Positions 1 through 5,010 are shown, numbered from the stretch's first letter. The stretch is DNA of 5,010 bases from a bacterium (GCA_030615855.1 JAUWYL010000039.1:1-5010); one strand, 5' to 3'. Notes: a model not told the origin generated them from the letters alone. A program made the numbers and translations.

Positions 1-1115
1 TAATTAAATTCCTGCGAGAAATCATCGCCATTCCCAGTCCTTCGGGGGAAGAGGAAAAGGTTGCTAAACGCATTGCCCGGGAGATGAGAAGAGTGGGATT
101 CGATGAGGTTCTCATCGATGAACTGGGAAGTGTTGTGGGAAAAATTGGTAAGGGAAGAATTAAAATCCTCTATGATGCCCACATAGATACCGTTGATATC
201 GGCAATAGAAGTAAGTGGTCCTTCGATCCCTATGAAGGAAAATATGAAAAAGGGATTATCTATGGCCGGGGAGCCTGCGATGATAAGGGCTGTGTAGCAT
301 CCATGCTCTATGGAGGGAGACTGATCAAGGAGTTGGAATTAGAAGAAGACTATACTCTATACTTTACAGCGAGCGTAAGGGAAGAGATTCACGAGGGATT
401 GGCTTTGAGCCACGTCATAGAGAAGAAAAGAATTAGGCCAGATTATGTCCTTATTGGCGAGCCTTCTGGCCTAAATATTGGTTATGGGCACAAGGGAAGA
501 ATAGAGTTAAAAATCACTGCTAGAGGTAGATCCTGCCACGCCGCTACTCCGGAAAGGGGGAAAAACGCTATCTATGAGATGGCACCCATTGTCTCCAGAA
601 TAGAAAGACTGAATAAAAGATTGAAAGCAAGAGAACCTCTGGGTAAAGGAATGATTGCGGTTACCAGGATTGAGACAGAAAATACCTCTCTAAATACTGT
701 TCCTGATGATTGCGCTATCTATCTTGATAGAAGAACAACTTTGGGAGAAACAAAGAGAAAAGTTATTCAAGAATTAAAATCCATACTGGGTGGTTCGAAG
801 GCTAAGGTAGAGGTCCTTAAGCATGAGAATGGGGATGAGAAGTACTATCCAGAGTGGATATTAGATGAAGACCATCCTCTAATTTTGGTCGGAGTTGAGA
901 CTTACAAGACTCTATTTGGTAAAAGACCTAAGATAAGGACCTGGCCCTTCTGCACTAATGGTTCCTATACCATGGGAATGAAGAGAATACCCACCATGGG
1001 CTTTGGCCCCGGTGACCCAAGATATGCTCATTCCGTAGATGAGAGAATAGAAGCAAATGATTTAGTGCCGGCTACTGCCTTTTACGCTCTATTCCCTTCT
1101 GTTCTTTCCTCTTGA
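1..1115 (+). CDS. ygeY: YgeY-like M20 family metallohydrolase (5' partial)
   Basis: Probable zinc-dependent cytosolic amidohydrolase/deacylase of the M20 family, YgeY ('selenium metabolism-linked hydrolase') branch. The frame stays open from the ATG at 84 back to the window edge, and the 27 upstream codons include the typical family N-terminus (EIIAIPSPSGEEEKVAK). The true start is therefore outside and ATG 84 is internal. About 370 residues are visible; the family is near 400. Counting from ATG 84, di-metal ligands are present: H33 and D35 (YDAHIDT), bridging D66 (GRGACDDKG), general base E100 and ligand E101 (VREEIHEG), E126 (IGEPSG) and C-terminal H316 (RYAHSVDE). The dimerisation domain has SCHAATPERGKNAIYEMAPI, with H152 at the position that reaches the partner's active site. 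WPFCTNGSYTMG also fits YgeY. The natural substrate is not settled; M20 relatives include N-carbamoyl-amide hydrolases, which suits the carbamoyltransferase/carbamate kinase neighbours. Family sure, YgeY branch likely. Confidence 0.88.
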   Translation, partial: IKFLREIIAIPSPSGEEEKVAKRIAREMRRVGFDEVLIDELGSVVGKIGKGRIKILYDAHIDTVDIGNRSKWSFDPYEGKYEKGIIYGRGACDDKGCVASMLYGGRLIKELELEEDYTLYFTASVREEIHEGLALSHVIEKKRIRPDYVLIGEPSGLNIGYGHKGRIELKITARGRSCHAATPERGKNAIYEMAPIVSRIERLNKRLKAREPLGKGMIAVTRIETENTSLNTVPDDCAIYLDRRTTLGETKRKVIQELKSILGGSKAKVEVLKHENGDEKYYPEWILDEDHPLILVGVETYKTLFGKRPKIRTWPFCTNGSYTMGMKRIPTMGFGPGDPRYAHSVDERIEANDLVPATAFYALFPSVLSS

Positions 1116-1207
1116 CCCCGCACCTTTTTAGCATTCATATTGACTTTTTAAAATAATTCTCTACGGCTTCTTGAATATATAAAAGGTGCGGGGTTGACAA
1201 AAGAGGA
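1107..1207. repeat. Nested inverted repeat, MITE-like, spanning the ygeY stop codon and the next promoter's -35
   Basis: A perfect 14-bp inverted repeat joins 1115-1128 (ACCCCGCACCTTTT) to 1181-1194 (AAAAGGTGCGGGGT), with 52 AT-rich non-coding bases between. The sequence TTGA occurs directly outside both 13-bp arms (1112-1115 and 1194-1197), like a 4-bp target duplication around a 78-bp element. Outer arms TCCTCTT (1107-1113) and AAGAGGA (1201-1207) also pair. No T-run follows the right arm, so it is not a standard intrinsic terminator, although the folded RNA could still protect or end the ygeY transcript. A miniature element, an operator or an RNA hairpin are all possible; a 4-bp duplication can occur by chance. 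Confidence 0.6.
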
Positions 1208-1222
1208 TAAATTCAATATAAT
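1194..1222 (+). promoter_or_regulatory. Consensus sigma70-type promoter upstream of ygeW
   Basis: TTGACA (1194-1199) and TATAAT (1217-1222) are exact matches to the housekeeping sigma consensus with the optimal 17-bp spacer. Transcription would start near 1228-1230, leaving a leader of about 140 nt before the ygeW start. This suggests that ygeW and the genes after it can be transcribed independently of ygeY. The first base of the -35 is the last base of the 14-bp inverted-repeat arm, so anything binding or folding that repeat could affect the promoter. Assignment rests on sequence match only. Confidence 0.75.
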
Positions 1223-1230
1223 CTTTACTG

Positions 1231-1331
1231 AGGAGGTGATGGAGACACGAATCTACACGAACTGCAAAGCAAAAGCAGGAAGTAAATTAAACGCGAATCA
1301 ACGCGGATCTGTGATCTGTGCAAATCTGTAA
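1231..1331 (+). other. Orphan Shine-Dalgarno-like site and possible 30-codon leader frame
   Basis: AGGAGG (1231-1236) lies almost at the predicted RNA 5' end and is followed by ATG at 1239, opening a 30-codon frame that ends at TAA 1329. The spacing of 2 nt is too short for efficient initiation, and the second half of the frame is just translated repeat sequence. The encoded peptide shows no attenuation-type run of regulatory codons. It might be a leader peptide or only a stabilising 5' ribosome site; more likely it is not a real gene. Confidence 0.2.
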
Positions 1332-1352
1332 TCAATCTGTGATGATCCGTGT
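1291..1352 (+). repeat. Degenerate ATC/TGTG repeat ending in a hairpin before the ygeW ribosome site
   Basis: Short related units follow one another: ACGCGAATCA, ACGCGGATC, TGTGATC, TGTGCAAATC, TGTAATCAATC, TGTGATGATC, CGTG. Repeats of this flavour occur in intergenic spaces of many environmental bacteria (from memory). The first and last units are complementary: 1301-1309 pairs with 1344-1352 in 9 bp including one G-U, ending three bases before the AAAGGAGG ribosome site (1355-1362). In RNA this could form a hairpin next to the translation start. Whether it has a function cannot be told from the sequence. Confidence 0.55.
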
Positions 1353-1367
1353 ATAAAGGAGGTAAGT

Positions 1368-2444
1368 ATGAAGACGAACAAATTCTTGGGACGTGATTGG
1401 ATCGATGCGGAGTTGGATTATTCCAGAGAAGAGTGGGAAACCATGATTGATGTAGCATTGGAGCTAAAGCGCCGCTGGGCGATGGGGGAAGACCATTCGC
1501 ATCTTCTCAAAGGTAAAACTCTTTTTACCATGTTCTTCAATCAATCCCTTCGCACCCGGAGCACTTTCGCGGCAGGGATTCAGCAATTAGGAGGATTTCT
1601 TGTTGACCTGGAACCGAGCAAAACCTACACCCCAGCCCGAAAGGGGTATGAGATTCCTTACAAGACAGAACGTATCTGTGATGTGGCTCAGATGCTGGAC
1701 CGGGTAGGGGAGGCTATGGCCATCCGTATGTATGGTGAACCTGCCCAGTGGATTTACGGCTTCGCCAATGCCACCATTAAGGAATTCGCCTATTATATGG
1801 AGAACCCGGTTATCAATATGGAATGCGATAAATATCATCCCACGCAGGCTTTGGCAGATATGCTCACCATAAAAGAGAAGTTCGGTAGATTTAAAAGACT
1901 GAAGTTCGTTATGTCCTGGGCTTACTCTGGCTCTACACATAAACCATTTGCCGTACCACAAAGTCTGGTTTTGGCGCCGACAAAGATGGGGATGAATGTG
2001 GTCTTTGCCCGGCCGAAAGGTTTGGAACTTGACCCTGAGGTCATCAAACAGTGCAAGAAATTTGCTAAACAGACTGGCGGTTCTTTTGCGGAAACAGACG
2101 ATATGGAAGCTGCGTTTGAAAACGCTGATGTGGTCTATCCCAAATGTTGGGGAGCTATGGATTATTTCGCCCAAGTCGATAAAAAAGGCAAAATCGTCAA
2201 GAAAGAAAACCTGGATGGGATGAAGAAACTCTTCGATAAGAACAAAGACTGGATCTGCGATGCCAAGAAGATGAAGCTCATCAAACCTAACGGAATCTAT
2301 ATGCACTGCCTGCCTGCGGATCGGGATATGGAAGTGACGGATGAGGTCATCGATGGTCCCCAGTCCGTGGTCTTCGATGAGGCAGAGAACAGACTCCATG
2401 CCCATAAGGCCATCATGGCACTACTTATGGGAGGAAGATTGTAA
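1368..2444 (+). CDS. ygeW: YgeW-like knotted carbamoyltransferase
   Basis: Aspartate/ornithine carbamoyltransferase superfamily enzyme, 358 residues, of the knotted branch that includes N-acetyl- and N-succinylornithine carbamoyltransferases and YgeW. Visible sites: carbamoyl-phosphate loop SLRTR (60-64, variant of STRTR), HPTQALAD (157-164), and HCLPADRD (313-320) in the second-substrate domain. The centre (WAYSGSTHKPFAVPQ, GMNVVFARPKGLELDPEV, GGSF, NADVVYPKCWG) closely recalls E. coli YgeW. The ending DEAENRLHAHKAIMAL recalls acetylornithine carbamoyltransferase. Start ATG 1368 is set by AAAGGAGG (1355-1362), 5 nt upstream. It lies between a ygeY-like hydrolase and a second carbamoyltransferase plus carbamate kinase, which argues for a catabolic role. 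There it would phosphorolyse a ureido compound to carbamoyl phosphate, rather than work in arginine synthesis. Substrate unproven. An arginine-pathway acetylornithine enzyme is the main alternative, made less likely by the neighbours. Confidence 0.87.
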   Translation: MKTNKFLGRDWIDAELDYSREEWETMIDVALELKRRWAMGEDHSHLLKGKTLFTMFFNQSLRTRSTFAAGIQQLGGFLVDLEPSKTYTPARKGYEIPYKTERICDVAQMLDRVGEAMAIRMYGEPAQWIYGFANATIKEFAYYMENPVINMECDKYHPTQALADMLTIKEKFGRFKRLKFVMSWAYSGSTHKPFAVPQSLVLAPTKMGMNVVFARPKGLELDPEVIKQCKKFAKQTGGSFAETDDMEAAFENADVVYPKCWGAMDYFAQVDKKGKIVKKENLDGMKKLFDKNKDWICDAKKMKLIKPNGIYMHCLPADRDMEVTDEVIDGPQSVVFDEAENRLHAHKAIMALLMGGRL

Positions 2445-2463
2445 TACAGAGAAGAATAAAATA

Positions 2464-2586
2464 GTTACTAACAGTTACTAAGGGTTACGAACGGTTACTA
2501 AGCAGTTACCGATGCTATAAAGCAACCGCTAGCAACCGATAGTAACAGTCCCGATTTTATCGGGACGTAGTAACCAATAGTAACCG
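2464..2586. repeat. Opposed 10-bp-phased GTTAC / GTAAC arrays around a hairpin
   Basis: GTTAC recurs at 2464, 2474, 2484, 2494 and 2505. The reverse-orientation form G(T/C)AAC recurs at 2522, 2532, 2542, 2570 and 2580. Spacing is 10 bp within arrays, close to one DNA turn. An exact inverted pair is CGGTTACTA (2492-2500) with TAGTAACCG (2578-2586). A perfect 8-bp stem with a 3-nt loop (2548-2566, GTCCCGAT...ATCGGGAC) sits inside the right array and is not followed by a T-run. This nearly fills the gap between the two carbamoyltransferase genes. It could be a cooperative protein-binding array, a large RNA fold or a decayed repetitive element. Confidence 0.7.
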
Positions 2587-2621
2587 CTGTATTCTATGCT
2601 TATGCCTGAAAGGAGAGTAGT

Positions 2622-3641
2622 ATGCCTAAGTCAGAATTGTTTGGGAAGGATTTGATCTGCACCCAGGAGTGGTCAAAGGAAGAATTGGTTAAGGTTTTAG
2701 AGTTGGCAGAAGAAATGCAGAGGGGTAGGTTTTCTCCCCAGTATACCTCTATCCTGAAGGACAAGACCTTCTTCATGTTCTTCTATAATCCCTCGGTGAG
2801 AACCAGACAGTCCTTTGAGTGTGCGGCAACAGAACTGGGAGGCCATGCCCAGTTCCTGGAGCCCAAGGCCATGCGGCTGAAGACAGCGAAGACAGCAGGG
2901 GAGACGGTAGAGGATGCCGCAAAGATTATGTCGAGATATGCCTGCGGGATCGGGATTAGGATGTTAGAAGATAAGATCACCAGATATGGAGAAGGGGATG
3001 AGCTATTGCGGGAGTATGCTAAGTGGGCCGATGTCCCCATAATCAGCATGGCTCACGATAAGTACCATCCTTGCCAGGGCCTGGCAGATATCATGGGACT
3101 GAGGAAACATTTGGGAAAGGATTTGAAGGGTAAGAAACTGCTCCTTACCTGGGCCCATGGTGCCCTGGCCCGTTCATGGTGTAGCGTTCAGGAGGCGGCA
3201 TTACTCTATTCTCGATTCGGGATGGATGTTACCATTGCCTCTCCTGAAGGATACGACCTCGATCCAGAGGTGATAGAAGAAACAAAGAAGAATTGCTCCA
3301 AAAATGATGCCAAATTTGAGATTACCCATGATGTTAAGGAAGGATATAAAGGAGCGGATGTTGTCTATTCCCGGAACTGGATGAGCCCCCAGGCTTATCG
3401 GGGTGGAGAACTTCGTAAAGAAGAAGAGATTGAGAAGGCCCTGAAGTATACTGAATGGATCTGTGATTCTGAAAAGATGAAACTGGGCAATAATCCATTA
3501 TTCATCCATCCCATGCCCGTTGATCGGGGGCATGAGGTGACGGATGAGGTGGCCAGCGGGTCCCGTTCCATCATCTACGATGTAGCAGAGAACCGGCTCC
3601 ATGTTCAGAAAGCCATTATGGCTCTGACTATGGCAAAATAG
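2622..3641 (+). CDS. Second knotted carbamoyltransferase (YgeW/AOTCase-like paralog)
   Basis: Second member of the same superfamily, 339 residues, about the usual length of acetylornithine carbamoyltransferases. Carbamoyl-phosphate loop is SVRTR (58-62) in FFYNPSVRTRQSFE. HPCQGLAD (149-156) replaces HPTQ, as in N-acetylornithine enzymes. GETVEDAAKIMS (93-104) is the regular loop-helix motif, which the upstream paralog lacks. The second-substrate motif is HPMPVDRG (296-303), not HCLP, so the Cys that helps bind ornithine in classical enzymes is missing and the amino substrate probably differs from its neighbour's. The C-terminus AENRLHVQKAIMAL is typical of the knotted branch. Start ATG 2622 is supported by AAAGGAG (2609-2615), 6 nt before. 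With the preceding gene and the carbamate kinase it probably yields carbamoyl phosphate from a ureido intermediate, perhaps the other carbamoyl group of the same molecule. Family firm, substrate unknown. Confidence 0.88.
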   Translation: MPKSELFGKDLICTQEWSKEELVKVLELAEEMQRGRFSPQYTSILKDKTFFMFFYNPSVRTRQSFECAATELGGHAQFLEPKAMRLKTAKTAGETVEDAAKIMSRYACGIGIRMLEDKITRYGEGDELLREYAKWADVPIISMAHDKYHPCQGLADIMGLRKHLGKDLKGKKLLLTWAHGALARSWCSVQEAALLYSRFGMDVTIASPEGYDLDPEVIEETKKNCSKNDAKFEITHDVKEGYKGADVVYSRNWMSPQAYRGGELRKEEEIEKALKYTEWICDSEKMKLGNNPLFIHPMPVDRGHEVTDEVASGSRSIIYDVAENRLHVQKAIMALTMAK

Positions 3642-3656
3642 AACGCACATCTGAAA

Positions 3657-3738
3657 AGTTCGGAGTTCGGAGTTCGGAGTTCGGAGAAAAAATACACCGA
3701 ACTCAAGTGACCCCACCAAAGGCGGGGGAGCGTGCTCC
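3657..3738 (+). repeat. Four AGTTCGG tandem repeats followed by hairpins
   Basis: AGTTCGG is repeated four times without error (3657-3684). The last GAGTTCGG (3677-3684) is complementary to CCGAACTC (3697-3704), giving an 8-bp stem with a 12-nt A-rich loop. Two earlier GAGTTCGG copies could pair in its place. A second stem follows, CCCCACC (3711-3717) with GGCGGGG (3721-3727), with one mismatch. It overlaps a near-palindrome GGAGCGTGCTCC (3727-3738). None ends in a U-run, so intrinsic termination is not supported. The region may modulate expression or mRNA processing between the carbamoyltransferase and kinase genes, or may be neutral repeat DNA. Confidence 0.6.
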
Positions 3739-3768
3739 AAACTAAACCGACTAGAAGGAGGTTTTGAG

Positions 3769-4878
3769 ATGGCAAGAAGAATAAGGCTTTTTGCTTTTGG
3801 AGGAAATGAGGTGGCTCCGGCAGGATTGACAGATGAGGAGGGAAAATCTATTATTCCCGACATCCCCATGCAATGGCAGAGGACGGATCAAACCTGTAAG
3901 GAAATAGCGGATGTGATTACTGCTCATCCAGAGGACGATTATATAATAAGCCATGGTAATGGCCCCCAGGTGGGAAACATCCTTTTAAGAGCAGAGTATT
4001 CTCATAAGATTCTGCATACCTTGCCTTTAGACGTCTGCGGTGCCGATACTCAAGGGTCAATGGGGTATATGATTGCCATGCTGGGGAACGAACTGAGGAA
4101 TCGGGGGATAGATAAGATTGTGGCTGAGACCGTGACCCAGGTGGTGGTTAATAAGGACGATCCTGATTTTCAGAATCCTACCAAGTTTATTGGCCCTTCC
4201 TATAGGAAAGAGGAAGCCCTGGAAAGGAAGGAGAAGTATGGTTGGGCAGTGAAATTATATTCGAAAGATGAGCAGGGGAAAGAAATCTGGAGGAGGGTGG
4301 TTCCTTCGCCGATACCTATAGATATCGTGGAGATAGACGCAGTAGAATCCGCCTTGAAAGCAGGCATCATCCCCATCAGTGTTGGTGGGGGAGGGATCCC
4401 GATAGTCCAGGTGGAGCCAGAGATCGTTGATGGAAAAGAGGTTTATAAATGCAACTACGGAATTACCTATACCAGACCCTATGTCGAGGGCCAGCCAAAG
4501 GCCAAGATCTATACCGGCGTAGAGGCGGTCATCGATAAAGATTATGCTACTTCCCTTTTAGGAAGAATGCTGATTAAGAAAGCCAAAGAAAGAGGGGAGG
4601 AGTTAGAAGTGAGTTTTACCATCTTTACTGCAGAGGATGGAGCAAAGCTGAACTATCAAAAGCCGGATCAGAAGGACCTCAGGCATCTTACCTTAAGCGA
4701 GGCAAAGGAGCTATACAATCGCAAGCCCTGCCCTTTCCCTCCGGGAAGCATGGGTCCCAAGGTAAAGTCCATTATCGACTTCTTAGAGGCTGGGGGAAAG
4801 GTAGCCTATATCTCTTTAACCAAACTCTTCGGAAAGACCTTGAAGGGTGAAGCAGGCACGACCATTGTGCCTGATTGA
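3769..4878 (+). CDS. arcC: Divergent, enlarged carbamate kinase
   Basis: Amino acid kinase-fold carbamate kinase: carbamoyl phosphate + ADP gives carbamate + ATP, the energy-yielding step of ureido and arginine catabolism. Motifs in order: FGGN (10-13), SHGNGPQVGN (61-70), LPLDVCGADTQGSMGYM (85-101), PTKFIGP (137-143, active-site Lys), GGGGIP (206-211), GVEAVIDKD (250-258, K257/D258) and GSMGPKV (326-332). At 369 residues it is about 55 longer than usual. Much of the excess is a 38-residue stretch between GGGGIP and GVEAVIDKD, where most relatives have roughly a dozen, plus extra residues near 20-34. The usual LTDVD motif is replaced by FTAED (286-290). Start ATG 3769 follows AAGGAGG (3755-3761) by 7 nt. 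Position after two carbamoyltransferases suggests it uses their carbamoyl phosphate; by context it corresponds to E. coli yqeA. The arcC symbol is family-level only. Changed phosphoryl-acceptor specificity is possible. Confidence 0.88.
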   Translation: MARRIRLFAFGGNEVAPAGLTDEEGKSIIPDIPMQWQRTDQTCKEIADVITAHPEDDYIISHGNGPQVGNILLRAEYSHKILHTLPLDVCGADTQGSMGYMIAMLGNELRNRGIDKIVAETVTQVVVNKDDPDFQNPTKFIGPSYRKEEALERKEKYGWAVKLYSKDEQGKEIWRRVVPSPIPIDIVEIDAVESALKAGIIPISVGGGGIPIVQVEPEIVDGKEVYKCNYGITYTRPYVEGQPKAKIYTGVEAVIDKDYATSLLGRMLIKKAKERGEELEVSFTIFTAEDGAKLNYQKPDQKDLRHLTLSEAKELYNRKPCPFPPGSMGPKVKSIIDFLEAGGKVAYISLTKLFGKTLKGEAGTTIVPD

Positions 4879-4887
4879 AGAAAAAAA

Positions 4888-4927
4888 GTGGGAAAGTGAG
4901 AAAGTGAGCAGGTGGGAAAGCGAGAAG
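4888..4927 (+). repeat. 8-bp purine-rich tandem repeat, five units
   Basis: GTGGGAAA, GTGAGAAA, GTGAGCAG, GTGGGAAA and GCGAGAAG follow each other in exact 8-bp register and fill nearly all of the gap between the kinase stop and the next gene. The repeat may have replaced or may act as the ribosome site of the following gene, since no clean GGAGG is present. Confidence 0.65.
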
Positions 4928-4929
4928 AA

Positions 4930-5010
4930 GTGAAAAAGATAAAGGGATTGAGGTGTCTGGGATGTGGCCGGGAGTATAGTCCGGAAGAGGTGAAGTACAA
5001 TTGCCCTTCC
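4930..5010 (+). CDS. Threonine-synthase-like PLP enzyme, N-terminal zinc-ribbon fragment (3' partial)
   Basis: Only the first 27 codons are in the window. The translation from GTG 4930 carries LRCLGCGREY and YNCPS, that is C9-x2-C12 and C25, with the fourth ligand expected just past the edge. This rubredoxin-like zinc ribbon at the very N-terminus is characteristic of many bacterial threonine synthases and related fold-type II PLP enzymes. The frame is open only from 4900, and candidate starts are GTG 4930 and GTG 4912. I prefer 4930 because the conserved part begins soon after it, but neither has a strong ribosome site (GGTGGGA at 4911-4917 is the nearest). In the E. coli cluster the corresponding PLP enzyme is YgeX, diaminopropionate ammonia-lyase, so this protein might act as a lyase on the pathway's amino acid rather than in threonine synthesis. 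Another zinc-ribbon protein cannot be excluded from so short a fragment. Confidence 0.6.
   Translation, partial: MKKIKGLRCLGCGREYSPEEVKYNCPS

Noticed and set aside
1113-1115. TGA of ygeY as a selenocysteine codon, given the family's 'selenium' label
   Set aside because: The protein ends at the normal family C-terminus, and the downstream palindrome starts within the stop and is not placed like a SECIS element.
1225-1458. 77-codon minus-strand frame over the ygeW leader
   Set aside because: It spans the degenerate repeat and the ygeW start; the product is a low-information translation of repeat sequence.
1996-2223. 75-codon plus-strand frame inside ygeW
   Set aside because: Out-of-frame within a conserved enzyme, with no ribosome site or recognisable motif.
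1587-2405. 272-codon open frame on the minus strand opposite ygeW
   Set aside because: It lies entirely within a well-conserved carbamoyltransferase gene, its translation shows no family motif I recognise, and there is no supported ribosome site; it is a coding shadow.
2548-2566. Hairpin as an intrinsic terminator after ygeW
   Set aside because: The stem is good but is followed by GTAGTAACC rather than a T-run.
2464-2586. CRISPR array in the GTTAC repeat region
   Set aside because: Units are only about 10 bp and degenerate, without the 24-40 bp repeats and unique spacers of a CRISPR array.
3498-3869. Minus-strand frame across the AGTTCGG repeats
   Set aside because: It contains RTPNSELRT-type residues that come only from translating the 7-bp repeat, and it overlaps two real genes.

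Overview
The window carries one plus-strand gene cluster from what looks like an anaerobic, probably uncultured bacterium. All genes point the same way, strong GGAGG-type ribosome sites precede the three complete genes, and base composition is moderate. Several intergenic gaps are filled with short degenerate repeats of a kind common in genomes of uncultured lineages. I cannot name the taxon; an anaerobic deep-branching bacterium or candidate phylum is only a guess.

Layout, left to right: (1) the 3' part of a YgeY-like M20 metallohydrolase (1-1115, 5' end outside the window); (2) a 252-bp gap with a MITE-like inverted repeat, a perfect-consensus sigma70-type promoter and a degenerate TGTGATC repeat ending in a hairpin; (3) a YgeW-like knotted carbamoyltransferase (1368-2444); (4) a 177-bp gap holding two opposed, 10-bp-phased repeat arrays around a hairpin; (5) a second, diverged carbamoyltransferase of the same superfamily branch (2622-3641); (6) a 127-bp gap with four perfect 7-bp repeats and hairpins; (7) an enlarged, divergent carbamate kinase (3769-4878); (8) a 51-bp purine-rich 8-bp repeat; (9) the first codons of a protein with a threonine-synthase-type zinc-ribbon N-terminus (from about 4930, running off the end).

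Taken together the genes resemble the E. coli ygeW-ygeX-ygeY-hyuA-yqeA neighbourhood, which recent work on anaerobic purine (urate) catabolism has implicated in urate breakdown. A coherent reading is a catabolic route in which ureido (carbamoyl-amino) intermediates are cleaved by carbamoyltransferases running in the phosphorolytic direction. The carbamoyl phosphate would then be used by carbamate kinase to make ATP. A PLP enzyme of the threonine synthase fold could finish the freed amino acid, as YgeX (diaminopropionate ammonia-lyase) does in E. coli. What departs from that cluster is the tandem pair of carbamoyltransferases with different active-site signatures, the enlarged kinase, and the apparent replacement of ygeX by a zinc-ribbon PLP enzyme. 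The pathway assignment is inference; the enzyme families are well supported by visible motifs.
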